Below, in pieces: positions 26,330 to 34,874 of a stretch of DNA of 64,000 nucleotides. The position numbers and the translations under genes were made by a program. The notes beneath the pieces are model-generated. The model was not told where the DNA came from and did no database searches. It saw nothing but the letters and a program-made list of their open reading frames with translations. The first letter of the stretch is position 1. Each line of letters opens with the position of its first letter. Source of the stretch: Bin87 sp965116785 (GTDB lineage Bacteria; Chloroflexota; Dehalococcoidia; Lucifugimonadales; UBA3495); contig OZ220731.1 of NCBI GenBank assembly GCA_965116785.1, positions 4,154,001 to 4,218,000 of the forward strand, written 5' to 3'.

Positions 26330-27694
26330 CTAGCGCGTACTGGAGCAATCGACGAACGGATCATCGACCACGTAGAACGCCCAGCGCGGATTCTGCGGCC
26401 ACGTGTAAACACCGCCGAACGTTTCCCGGGTAACGGTCACGTTGTTGCTGGTCAGCACCGTAAAGGCATGGCGATCACCGGATGACAACCGGCGCAGCGT
26501 ATAGTTGGCGCGCCCTTCGTCGTTCACTGGGATATTCAGCGCATTCACATCCACGTAGATGAACGCCTCGAGCCATTCGCCGGTAACGCTGGTCTTGGCG
26601 CGCGGGTAGTCCTTCACCATGTTGACGTAGCCGATGCGGTAGTAGGTGGCATCGGGTACTGCGTCCCAAGACACATTAACCTCCCGGTCATCATATCCGA
26701 AGCAAACAACGATGTTAGTCACCGGGGGCGCGTCGTTAGTCTCGATGTACACCGGGCTCAAGGCAACCTGCGCTCCCTGATTGGTCGGATCGTCGGGCCG
26801 GAGATTGGAGTAACCCGCGTTATAGATTCCCGGGGTACGCGGGTTTCGGATGCCTGCAGCCTGGGTGAACACCAACGTTACGGTCTTACCGGCCCGGGCC
26901 CGACGGTTGCCGTCGCGGAGCTCGTAGAGGTCCGGGACAATTACGCGGATGGACCGGTCATCGCCGCCAAACTGATGATTGTCGCTGATGACAATGGGCT
27001 CGGTTGGACTGATTTGTGCGAAGACGCTCCTGTCGGTCAGCCTCATGCAGGGTACGGTGAGACCGGGCCCGGGGGCATCCGCAGAGCCGTACAGGGGAAC
27101 CAGTCGGAACCGTACGGTAGTATCGGCGGGTGGCACGCCGCTTATCAACCCCGTGGCCGTATGGTCCGCTTCCAGCTTGGAATCAACCTCGGATATTGTG
27201 TCGTCTTCCTCCGGAATGAGCCACACGTAATGGAATGCCGAGAGGGCCTCCCCGTCCAATTCATCAGGGAAATGGGCCCACTCAGCGACGGCGCTCATGG
27301 TCTCCCCACGGGTCCGGAATTCACAGGCTACCACCGGATTGCCGGAGGTAGCGGCCGCGACGATAGCGGCCGCCGGCGAGTCGTAGGTCGGGAATGTTGA
27401 TCCGCCAGAGAGGTCGAAATAAACATCGGCCCGGTCTATGGCGTCCGGTATCTGGAAGTCACCCTCCAAGTACAACTCGATGGAATGGCCTTCGTGTAGG
27501 TTCCTGGGCAGGCTCTCAATGGTCAACCTCAACTCCGCGGTCGCACCGGGGAAGGTGTTGCCGACTTCGATTGTGTCGGGTCCCGTTTGCCCGAGGGCCC
27601 CGGGTGTGCCTGCGGGCTGCATTAGGAACCATACCGATAAGGATAGCGCCAGCGAAGCGGCGACAGTCAGAATGACGGAGCAACGACGTAGCAT
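26330..27694 (-). CDS. Secreted beta-sandwich surface protein
   Basis: About 454 residues; ATG 27694 chosen (TGAGG lies just upstream; a TTG at 27706 is also in frame). The N-terminus is a signal peptide (RCSVILTVAASLALSLSVWF). The mature protein is beta-rich and acidic, and its C-terminal third contains a fibronectin type III-like module (VVCFGYDDREVNVSWDAVPDATYYRIGYVN). It resembles extracellular proteins of Chloroflexota. No sorting motif is seen. Ligand unknown. Confidence 0.7.
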   Translation of the reverse strand: MLRRCSVILTVAASLALSLSVWFLMQPAGTPGALGQTGPDTIEVGNTFPGATAELRLTIESLPRNLHEGHSIELYLEGDFQIPDAIDRADVYFDLSGGSTFPTYDSPAAAIVAAATSGNPVVACEFRTRGETMSAVAEWAHFPDELDGEALSAFHYVWLIPEEDDTISEVDSKLEADHTATGLISGVPPADTTVRFRLVPLYGSADAPGPGLTVPCMRLTDRSVFAQISPTEPIVISDNHQFGGDDRSIRVIVPDLYELRDGNRRARAGKTVTLVFTQAAGIRNPRTPGIYNAGYSNLRPDDPTNQGAQVALSPVYIETNDAPPVTNIVVCFGYDDREVNVSWDAVPDATYYRIGYVNMVKDYPRAKTSVTGEWLEAFIYVDVNALNIPVNDEGRANYTLRRLSSGDRHAFTVLTSNNVTVTRETFGGVYTWPQNPRWAFYVVDDPFVDCSSTR

Positions 27695-27834
27695 AACAAA
27701 CCTCAATAAATCCGAAAGGGATGCGGCCCCGGCTAGTTGCCCCCGGCGTTGGTCTCGGGTGACATCCTCGTTGCCGGACCTGCTGCCTCACTGGCCTTCA
27801 CCAGGCCGTCCCGATGGGGAGCTCGGCGCGCCGA

Positions 27835-27945
27835 CCGTTGTAAAATGGTTGTTTTAGTCACATGACCATCGTCAGCCATTTCTGAAGACGCGGTCTGAGC
27901 CGTGCCGCTGCCCCAACTGGGCAAGGCGACCCCGCCCATACTTGA
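27835..27945 (-). ncRNA. Solo TnpB-element right end / putative omega RNA scaffold, copy D
   Basis: On the minus strand the sequence matches the conserved right end of the TnpB elements: CAGTTGGGGCAGCGG, GGCTCAGACCGCG, AATGGCTGACGATGGTCATG and a final CATTTTACAACGG ending at 27835. No TnpB coding sequence precedes it; the neighbouring gene ends at 28000. It is a solo end, either a deletion remnant or a small non-autonomous copy. Confidence 0.55.
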
Positions 27946-27999
27946 GGTCGCGGATGGCGTCCGCGATCTGCGCGTGGCGGCGATGGTCGGCCTCCAGAT

Positions 28000-29010
28000 T
28001 CACGGTGTTGCGGTTTCGGTCTCTGAATCTGGGTGGCCGGCGACCCGCTCAACCTCACTACCGTCACTCTCATCGGACCTGGGTTCGTTCATCAAATGTT
28101 CGACGCGTGGTTGAATCACGTTCCGGAGCTTGATGACGGTGTCGAACATCCATGTTCTGGTCTCTTCCTGTTTGTCCTCGGGGTCATCCAGGGACGCTCC
28201 GGTTTTAACCGCGACCCAGGTCTCTCGTTCTCCCTCGTGCCACTCTATGGCCGCGTCGGGAAACTCGGCGTCGATCTGGTCCCGATGATTTTGTATCGCG
28301 TGAAAGACGGGTCGCCCCTCTTCACCACGTGCTTCCAAATACACTCGCGCTTCGCCGCCGGGTTCCAGGCCCAACGAGTACATCAGGTGGGGATGCACGG
28401 TCTGAAAGGATCTCCATCTGCCGCGCCAACCGCCGCGTCCGACGGGCCGTATTCCGTTCCTGCGGAGTCGGTCGGTCAACGGCCTGTAGAAGTAACCGTA
28501 GCGTTGATTGGCGTTCGATCCGCCCTCGGATGACTGTCCGTCTGCGGGCCGAGGTTGGGGACCCTCGACCAGGCGAAAACTGGCGGCAATAGCCTGATCC
28601 AAGCGCCAGGCTTCCAACTCAACGGCATAGACGTTGATGGTGTCCCCGTTGTTCAACCACCTCACGATGCTGCGGTGGTACTGCGTGAACCTCCGTGCCA
28701 CCCAAACTACGATATCCGCCTCGGCGGTCGCCGCGTAGCCCAGGAGCCTCACGCAATGGTCGTCGTCGGAGGTGTACAGTTGGTTCTCAATTACGACTGC
28801 CGCGTCGCTGGGGACTTGCTTGGCCAGAATGTCCACGCGGCCTGCTCCGGTCAGCGTCGCTTCGCGTTGAACCAGCTCCAGGTCCATGTGCAACTCTGCG
28901 GCCAGGCGGTCCAGGTTTTGGGCCAACCAGGGAGTGAAATCCCGAGCTTCGTCAGGCCAGAGCGTGTGGGGGGCCACTGGTTCTAGCTGGCCAATTTCCG
29001 GAATAGTCAT
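28000..29010 (-). CDS. DUF4268 protein with NucS-like PD-(D/E)XK domain
   Basis: A 336-residue protein; AGGAGG before ATG 29010. The N-terminal 140 residues resemble a PD-(D/E)XK nuclease: DFTPWLAQNLDRLAAEL, GAGRVDILAKQ (Asp), AAVVIENQLYTSDDDH (ExQ in place of ExK) and VRLLGYAA. The C-terminal part is a DUF4268 domain (FHAIQNHRDQIDAEFPD AAIEWHEGERE ... TWMFDTVIKLRNVIQPRV). Such proteins are found in defence islands and as predicted DNA-binding or nicking enzymes. Lys to Gln in the last catalytic position is typical of this family. It lies 55 bp from a solo TnpB-element end. Confidence 0.75.
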   Translation of the reverse strand: MTIPEIGQLEPVAPHTLWPDEARDFTPWLAQNLDRLAAELHMDLELVQREATLTGAGRVDILAKQVPSDAAVVIENQLYTSDDDHCVRLLGYAATAEADIVVWVARRFTQYHRSIVRWLNNGDTINVYAVELEAWRLDQAIAASFRLVEGPQPRPADGQSSEGGSNANQRYGYFYRPLTDRLRRNGIRPVGRGGWRGRWRSFQTVHPHLMYSLGLEPGGEARVYLEARGEEGRPVFHAIQNHRDQIDAEFPDAAIEWHEGERETWVAVKTGASLDDPEDKQEETRTWMFDTVIKLRNVIQPRVEHLMNEPRSDESDGSEVERVAGHPDSETETATP

Positions 29011-29251
29011 TTCTCATCCTCCTGCAATATGTGGCGGAGACTGCATGTGTCAATCTCCTCCAGGTGAGCATCCTTGTTGCCACGACGATGCGGGCGCCAT
29101 GACGCGCTTTGGTCCAGCTTGGGCAGGCATTACAACGACGACCAGGTGGTCCAACCTGGGGATCACGGGATGGGATCGACCTGCGCGCAGCGCACGGCGG
29201 TAGCATGTTCCATACTGGGGATCGACAATGGCGAGCGTCTGCGTTGGTAAC

Positions 29252-30077
29252 TCACTCTGGGCACTCCTCTGCATCCGGACGCTGTTCCATTCGTTGCACC
29301 GTGTCGAACTCCTCTTGGCTCACAATCGCCGGGAAGGCGTTGACGACCCGCACTGCGGTGTTGGGGTTCTCCATGTCCTTCCTCGCCGCCAAGTTGGTGC
29401 CGCAATAGACCTCGTTGCGAAGGATGCGGCGCACCTGTCTGGTGTTCCAGGGGCTGATGCCAGGTGGTCTGTCGCCGCGGGCCCAGCTCCGCCACAATCT
29501 CCAGATGGGTGGCACCCTCGAGGCGAAGGTCGAATATCCACCGCACCGTCTCCGACGCTCGCGGGTCCGGTTCCAGCTTGTGGCGGCGTAAGTCACCGTC
29601 CCAGACTGGGATTTTGCGGTTACCGCAGGGAGCGTTGGCGAACGCGTAGAACCCCCGTTGGGCGATTGCCCTCATGCCGCGTCGGACTCGCAGGGAATAC
29701 TGTTCACGGAGCATAGCTCCCACGGCCGGACCCAGCGCGCGCAGCGAGAGCTCTGAGGCCGAAATGATCTCCACTTCGTGGGCGGCCAATCGTGCCCGGT
29801 GTGGCTCGAGATCGTCGATCTGGCTGGAGTCGCGGCTCCGGTTGGCCAGCAGGACCTTTCGGAACGGTGGGTCGGGCGCCGTGGCGTCCGCGATCATCTG
29901 GAGGAACTGGGTGTTCTCCCCGCGAAGGTCCACGTACTGTGCGACCACCTCAAGGCCGACTAGCTTCGCGTCGTCTCGTAACGCGTCGAGCCGGTCGTTG
30001 ATGGACTCCATGCTGTCGGTGGGCGTGCTGGCGTAGATCGCCGCCTGGTGGTCTGCGTCATGCTGGTCTGGCGACAT
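29252..30077 (-). pseudogene. Large serine recombinase, frameshifted and catalytically altered (copy 1)
   Basis: Start ATG 30077 (GGAAGG upstream). The N-terminal resolvase domain reads AAIYASTPTDSMESINDRLDAL; normal members have YxRVST, so both the catalytic Ser (Pro here) and its Arg (Ser here) are lost. A recombinase domain follows: RRGMRAIAQRGFYAFANAPCGNRKIP and KLEPDPRASETVRWIFDL. Near 29480 the frame shifts, after which PPGISPWNTRQVRRILRNEVYCG and later EEFDTVQRME complete the domain. Further C-terminal coiled coil is missing. A related N-terminal domain is found at 32411-32866. Confidence 0.75.
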
Positions 30078-30234
30078 CTCTGCTACCTTCCTCCGTTGTT
30101 TACGTTTTGGGTCAGGTTGGTGCCGGGGCGTTTTTGGTTTCGTGCGGTGCTCTTGATCGGGTTGCGAAAAGCCTTCCTTCTGGAGGAGTGTCCCGTTGTT
30201 GGTCGTTGTTGTTTGGCTGTATGTTCGGCGCGCA

Positions 30235-30283
30235 TCAGCCATCCGAAATCTGCACGATCAGCCGGCAGTGATCGCTTGGGGCT
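30235..30283 (-). pseudogene. Duplicated 3' end of the EEP gene
   Basis: The minus strand reads PSDHCRLIVQISDG and a stop, nearly identical to the end of the phosphodiesterase gene at 33725 (PSDHCRLVVHISDG), and the following bases are also similar. It marks a segmental duplication including the start region of the recombinase. Confidence 0.7.
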
Positions 30284-30305
30284 CATGCGTCATGGGGGAG
30301 ACGGC

Positions 30306-32456
30306 CTATTGGTCGGTCCGGTACAGGTAGCGGGTATCCCAAAGTCCGTACAGGGTGGGCGTCGTGTTGCCAAAGACGTTGCGGACAGCGCTGATCCGCT
30401 CGCCCAGCGTCGTGTAGATGACCGGAACGTTCTCGGCGGCAATCGTCTGCGCCCGGTGGTAGTAGGCCACGCGCCGGTCATGTTCCAGCTCTTGGCTCGC
30501 TTTGACGTAGAGATCGTCTATCTCAGCTTCCCACTCGGTGGCGGGTTGGGCCTGGTTGGGGTGCCACAGGTGCAGGTTGCCGCTGCTGTGCCAGAAGTTG
30601 ATGCTGAAGTGAGGTTCACTCCCGCCGCCGAAGCCGATGACCATGGACTGCCAGTCATAGGATCTGACCAGCTGGGTGACCAGGTCGCCAAACGGGATGA
30701 TCTCGAAGTTCGCCTTGATGCCGATGTCCTGCAGGCCACGGTGGATTATCTCGGTGACCTGCTGACGCTCGGTGTTGCCTTCGTTGGTCGCCAGCAGGAA
30801 CTCTATCTCATTGCCCGCGTCGTCTTCCCGCGTGCCGTCCCCGTCGCCATCGGTCCAGCCGATGCCGTCGAGGATGCGGTTGGCTCGATCGATGTCGTAC
30901 TCGTACCGTCGGACGTTGGGGTTGTGGAAATCTCCGGCGGCGGGGCTGATGGAGGACCATTGCGGGAATCCGACGCCATGCTGTACGTCGTTGATGATCG
31001 TGTCCTTGTCAACGCTGTGGGCAACGGCCTGGCGGAACTGCTTGTTGCGGAACCACTCCAGCTGCTCGGACGCCAGGTAAAGCTCGCCGGTGTCCGGGTT
31101 GCTGCCGGGGTTCATGTTGAACGCCAGGAACGTCGTCCCGTAAGCGGGGCCGCGTCGGTAGATAGTGAAATTCCCCCGCCTTTGGAGCTGGTCGAGCTCG
31201 GCGAATTCTTCGCCCCGCACCCCATGGGTATCCGCCACGCCTGCCTGGAACTGCGCAAGGTCGGCGGCCAGGTCCGAAACGGTGAGCCGAACGATTTCGT
31301 CCAGGTACGGCAGGGTGTTGCCGGCGGAGTCCTTGAGCCAGTAATCCGGGTTGCGCCGGAAGACTATGCGCTCGTCGGGTACGTAACGTTCGATTATAAA
31401 GGGGCCGGTACCGATCACCTCGCTCGGGTCGGTGTTGATGTCCCACGTCTCAGCGAAGGTGCCGTCGTCAACGCGCGGCTCCAGAATATGCTTGGGATAA
31501 ATTGCGGTTCCCATGGAGCGCAGGAACGGGGCGAATGGCGCCGGCAGGACACATTCGACCGTATAGTCATCCAGCGCCGTGACCGTCATCGGCGCGTTCC
31601 GCCATTGGCCGCTTGCCTCGTCCCGATACCGGAAGTTGAACGTCGGGCGGCTGCTGGCCGGAATATCGTCGTTGTAGATAATCCGGTTGAAGGTGAAGTC
31701 CACGTCATGGGCGGTGAAGGGCTGCCCGTCATGCCACCGCACATCCTGCCGGAGCCGGAACGTCCAGGTCAGCCCGTCCTCCGAGCGCTCCCAGGACGCT
31801 GCCAGCGCTGGCTCCACCTGGTCGGTCAGCCAGGAGGTCTCGGTCAAACCTTCGAAGAGGTATCCCAGAACGCCTGACGACGAGCCATCGGTGGAAATGG
31901 CGAGGTTGAAGGTAAGCGGATCGCCGATGGTCGCGAAGGTCAGAGCGCCGCCGCGTTTTCCGATGGTGTACTCAAAATCCTCGGCATTTCTTCGAAGTTG
32001 TTCAACGCTTATGGTCTGAGTGGCGTGGGCCAGACGCCGTGCGGAAGTTGTTGGCTCCTCGCGCTCCCTGGGGAATATCACCTGCTGGGGCTGGGCAGCG
32101 TCTTCGGCATCGCCGGGCCTGCGCACCACCAGGTAGCAAACCTCGTCGGGAGAATTAGCGATGTAACCGTTGCCGTTTTCGGTCGCGGTGTACGCCCGGA
32201 CCGTGGTGTAGCCGTTGCTGTCCGAGCTGCGGATGACGTACCATCGTTGGTCTTCCGAGTCGGTAAAGAAGTCCTGGTAAGTCACCTGGCCGTGGTCCGC
32301 TTCCGCCAGTGGACCGTCGTAACCCTGCTCCGGCCAGGAGCTGGGGCACGCCGGATCGGCTGCCCTTGCGTCGTTGACCGGGAGCGACCACGCTCCGATC
32401 ACTGCGCCAATCAGGCATGCAATGACGACAATGCTGATCCGTATCGACTTCGCCAT
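30306..32456 (-). CDS. Family-5 extracellular solute-binding protein (peptide-type ABC transporter)
   Basis: A 716-residue secreted protein; GGGAG seven bases before ATG 32456. Signal peptide: IRISIVVIACLIGAVIGAWSL followed by ARA-AD. The SBP_bac_5 domain begins near residue 165 (GGALTFATIGDPLTFNLA) and shows YLFEGLTE, LAASWERSEDGLTWTFRLRQDVRWHDGQPFTAHDVDFTFNR (split signature) and the C-terminal ENVPVIYTTLGERISAVRNVFGN. It would bind a peptide, opine or sugar for an ABC importer. An extra N-terminal module of about 120 residues (YQDFFTDSEDQRWYVIRSSDSNGYTTVRAYTATENGNG) is not usual in the family. No permease or ATPase genes lie beside it. Confidence 0.9.
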   Translation of the reverse strand: MAKSIRISIVVIACLIGAVIGAWSLPVNDARAADPACPSSWPEQGYDGPLAEADHGQVTYQDFFTDSEDQRWYVIRSSDSNGYTTVRAYTATENGNGYIANSPDEVCYLVVRRPGDAEDAAQPQQVIFPREREEPTTSARRLAHATQTISVEQLRRNAEDFEYTIGKRGGALTFATIGDPLTFNLAISTDGSSSGVLGYLFEGLTETSWLTDQVEPALAASWERSEDGLTWTFRLRQDVRWHDGQPFTAHDVDFTFNRIIYNDDIPASSRPTFNFRYRDEASGQWRNAPMTVTALDDYTVECVLPAPFAPFLRSMGTAIYPKHILEPRVDDGTFAETWDINTDPSEVIGTGPFIIERYVPDERIVFRRNPDYWLKDSAGNTLPYLDEIVRLTVSDLAADLAQFQAGVADTHGVRGEEFAELDQLQRRGNFTIYRRGPAYGTTFLAFNMNPGSNPDTGELYLASEQLEWFRNKQFRQAVAHSVDKDTIINDVQHGVGFPQWSSISPAAGDFHNPNVRRYEYDIDRANRILDGIGWTDGDGDGTREDDAGNEIEFLLATNEGNTERQQVTEIIHRGLQDIGIKANFEIIPFGDLVTQLVRSYDWQSMVIGFGGGSEPHFSINFWHSSGNLHLWHPNQAQPATEWEAEIDDLYVKASQELEHDRRVAYYHRAQTIAAENVPVIYTTLGERISAVRNVFGNTTPTLYGLWDTRYLYRTDQ

Positions 32457-32866
32457 GTTATCTCCCTTATGGACAAAACCTTCAGGTAGTGACTGCTTTT
32501 GAAATCGGCTAAGGGCTGAGATGAAAGGCCCCGCAAAGCGTTCGTAACCGAAATGAGCTCCAAGTCGCCTGTCTCCAGCGTGGGTAGGTGATGATTGATT
32601 TTGGCGGCGCCCCGGGAAATGCGGCTCAGGCTGTGCATCAATATCTTCCGGAACAGGGGTCGGTCCGCCGTGGTCGCCGCCATCATCTGGAGAAATTGGG
32701 TCGTTAGCCCTCGTAGTTCAATGTACTGCCCGACCACATCAGGGCCGGTTTGTTCCGCGTGGCTTCGTGCCGCCTCGAGCTGGCTATCTATGGAGTCAAT
32801 GCTGTGGGTGGACGTACTGGCGTAGATCGCCGTTCGGTAGTCTGCGTCACGCTGGTCTGGTGACAT
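32411..32866 (-). pseudogene. Serine recombinase N-terminal domain fragment (copy 2)
   Basis: Start ATG 32866 (GGAAGG upstream, MSPDQRDADYRTAIYAS). It parallels copy 1 at 30077 through the resolvase domain: IYASTSTHSIDSIDSQLEAA, VVGQYIELRG, TQFLQMMAATTADRPLFRKIL. Here a Ser stands at the catalytic position but the Arg of YxRxS is Ser. After about 120 residues the similarity ends and a short unrelated tail overlaps the start of the solute-binding protein by 46 bases. It has no recombinase or DNA-binding domain. Confidence 0.6.
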
Positions 32867-33003
32867 CTCTGCTTCCTTCCTCCGGCTTGGACACGTTGGG
32901 GTCAGGCTGGAGTCGGAGGGCTGCCGGGCCCTTGCGGCGGCTCTGATCGGGTTACGGAAAGCACTTCCTTCCAGTACCAAGTCAATCCTGCACCGGTAGA
33001 AGA

Positions 33004-33630
33004 TCACGTATCTGGGTTAATGCGAATTACGGGAGGTATAGGATTTTCATCCAAAAAGGAAAAAGCCGACTCAATGTGGTGACCGGGCTTTACGAGATCT
33101 CCCGGAGCGAAGAAGGTAGCGTTTTCCCGATTCCAAACGGCATTTCTGAGGGCCAATACGTCCTGCCGGTCCGCTTCGCGCCGCTCCGAATTGGTTCCAG
33201 GTTTGTTCTTTGCACGCCTGAATGAAGCAAAACCCTCGAACAACCTTACCTCGCGTTGTCTTTGACAGCCGTGTATTGCCCGCAGCAAATAGCCAGCAGC
33301 GACGAGCGTTGCGGCCCCGGCGTTCACATACCATTCTCGGCGCATCCCATCGCAGATGTCACAATTGCGACGAATAGGGTTCCCATTTTGTCGAAATGCC
33401 ACTGAAAGTGGGGCTTCGATTAGCAAATTCAATGGTTGTGGATCATCCGCTTGGACTTCATGAGTCGTCAATGCCACGAGGTCGCCGAATGTGAACACCT
33501 TGGGTTCCCCAGCGCCATTCCAAACACCGCAGGAAGGTTGCGTACTGGAAAAGCCTATATCAACGATCAACCAGTGACCCTTGTCCCCTTTAATGTCACA
33601 GACGTCACCCGCGATTATTCTGTGTACCAT
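33004..33630 (-). CDS. Hypothetical protein, possible RNase H-like fold
   Basis: About 208 residues. The start is set at ATG 33630 because AGGAGG ends ten bases before it; the ATG at 33639 would be only one base after the Shine-Dalgarno. The pattern LIVDIGFSS, then LLIEAPLSVAF, WYVNAGAATLVAAGYLLRA and VRLFEGFASFR looks like a DUF429-type RNase H-like fold with acids on the expected strands, but this is my reading and is uncertain. Cys pair CDICDG. Inserted between the EEP gene and recombinase copy 2, compared with the duplicate locus. Confidence 0.5.
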   Translation of the reverse strand: MVHRIIAGDVCDIKGDKGHWLIVDIGFSSTQPSCGVWNGAGEPKVFTFGDLVALTTHEVQADDPQPLNLLIEAPLSVAFRQNGNPIRRNCDICDGMRREWYVNAGAATLVAAGYLLRAIHGCQRQREVRLFEGFASFRRAKNKPGTNSERREADRQDVLALRNAVWNRENATFFAPGDLVKPGHHIESAFSFLDENPIPPVIRINPDT

Positions 33631-33724
33631 GTCCTTCATACCTCCTGATATTTCAGGATTGACCCAGCATTAGCCGTGTGCTCCGTTTATGGTCCGTTTT
33701 GTTTGGCTGCATGTTCGGCGCGCA

Positions 33725-34540
33725 TCAGCCATCCGAAATATGCACGACCAGCCGGCAGTGGTCGCTTGGACCCCATTCGTCGGCGCCGTTCATGGCCGTG
33801 ACGTGAACTCCGCCGTGAAAACCCTGGGAGGCGAAGACGTGGTCCAGCTGTGTTGACGCGCTCGTCTGGTCCTCGCTGCCGGTATGGTATGTGGGCACCG
33901 TTTGGGCATCAGGCGTCTGTGGCCCGATGTACTCCATCCCCAGGGGCTGCATTCGCGTCAGGACGCTCTGCATCAGGCCGTCAGACTGAAAGCGGCCCAG
34001 GAAGCCCAGGTTCAGGTCGCCGGCAGCCACGATGCGGTGGGTCGCGCCTGCTCGCGGGGAGATGAAGACCGAAAGGTCGGAGATGATGCGGTGCGCCGAG
34101 GCGTCGGAATGGATCCACGTCTTGTCCCCGACCGTCGGATGCGGCTCCCGCCAGCGGGCATACATCGAAGCTGCGATGAACGGCTCCTGCCCGCATACGG
34201 GCGTGACCGTTGCCGCCGCGATGGTGCCGATGCCGCTCACCGGAAGCTGGTCGGCGACCGGCCAGTGGATGGGGTTCCTGGGCTCGAACCATTCGAGCCG
34301 CACGCGGTCGGACAGTTTCACCACCAACGGCCAGCGGTCGTATGACCTCCGGCCCCAGGGCAGCCATGGTTCGTGAGGAGTTACCTCAACTGGGTCGCCC
34401 AAACCGGCCAGCCATCGCCAGCCGCTGGGGTGGACCTCCTGCAACAACGCCAGGTCTGCATCCATGGACAGCAGTTCCCGCAGTGCCTGGTCGCTTCTGT
34501 TGATGTTCCAATCCACTACAGTAATCACGGGCGCATCCAT
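33725..34540 (-). CDS. Endonuclease/exonuclease/phosphatase family protein
   Basis: A 271-residue EEP-superfamily protein. All the hallmark motifs are visible: VVDWNINRS (Asn), LALLQEVHP (metal-binding Glu), RIVAAGDLNLG (GDxN), TQLDHVFAS and WGPSDHCRLVV (SDH, general base His). The fold hydrolyses phosphodiester bonds in DNA, RNA or small phosphates. No signal peptide, so probably cytoplasmic. It lies 25 bases after a small unknown gene and belongs to the minus-strand group with the FN3 protein. The 3' end was duplicated to 30235-30283. Confidence 0.85.
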   Translation of the reverse strand: MDAPVITVVDWNINRSDQALRELLSMDADLALLQEVHPSGWRWLAGLGDPVEVTPHEPWLPWGRRSYDRWPLVVKLSDRVRLEWFEPRNPIHWPVADQLPVSGIGTIAAATVTPVCGQEPFIAASMYARWREPHPTVGDKTWIHSDASAHRIISDLSVFISPRAGATHRIVAAGDLNLGFLGRFQSDGLMQSVLTRMQPLGMEYIGPQTPDAQTVPTYHTGSEDQTSASTQLDHVFASQGFHGGVHVTAMNGADEWGPSDHCRLVVHISDG

Positions 34541-34565
34541 CGGTTCCGGACCAACGGCAATCGTG

Positions 34566-34862
34566 TTATTGGGCTGGCCTCACCGTTGCCGTTCTGTGTC
34601 CCAACGCTGTGACGACGCATTCCGAGGAGGAACCGTCCGGAGCAATCGGCGCCACCATGCCAAGGTCAAGCAGCTCCTGGAATACCTCCATCGCGGCGCG
34701 GGCTTCGTCGCCGCAGAGCCAATGTTCCTCGTCGCCGGCCCGCATGAACACATTCCCGCTGGGGGTGCCGACGACGATCAGCAGTCCCAATCCCGGTCCG
34801 GTCCCCGACAGCGCCGCATTCAACAGGCGGCAGGCACGGTCGGATAGCGGCTGTGGAACCAT
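34566..34862 (-). CDS. Small hypothetical protein
   Basis: A 98-residue protein between the FN3 protein and the EEP gene, 12 bases after the FN3 stop, so likely co-transcribed. A compact alpha/beta pattern (GLGLLIVVGTPSGNVFMRAGDEEHWLCGDEARAAMEVFQELLDLG) suggests a small folded domain. No family recognised. Confidence 0.5.
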   Translation of the reverse strand: MVPQPLSDRACRLLNAALSGTGPGLGLLIVVGTPSGNVFMRAGDEEHWLCGDEARAAMEVFQELLDLGMVAPIAPDGSSSECVVTALGHRTATVRPAQ

Positions 34863-34874
34863 CTCAGGGTTGCC

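Noticed and set aside
30048..31877. Long plus-strand frame of about 600 codons
   Set aside because: It lies opposite the solute-binding protein gene, which has a signal peptide, motifs and a good ribosome binding site.
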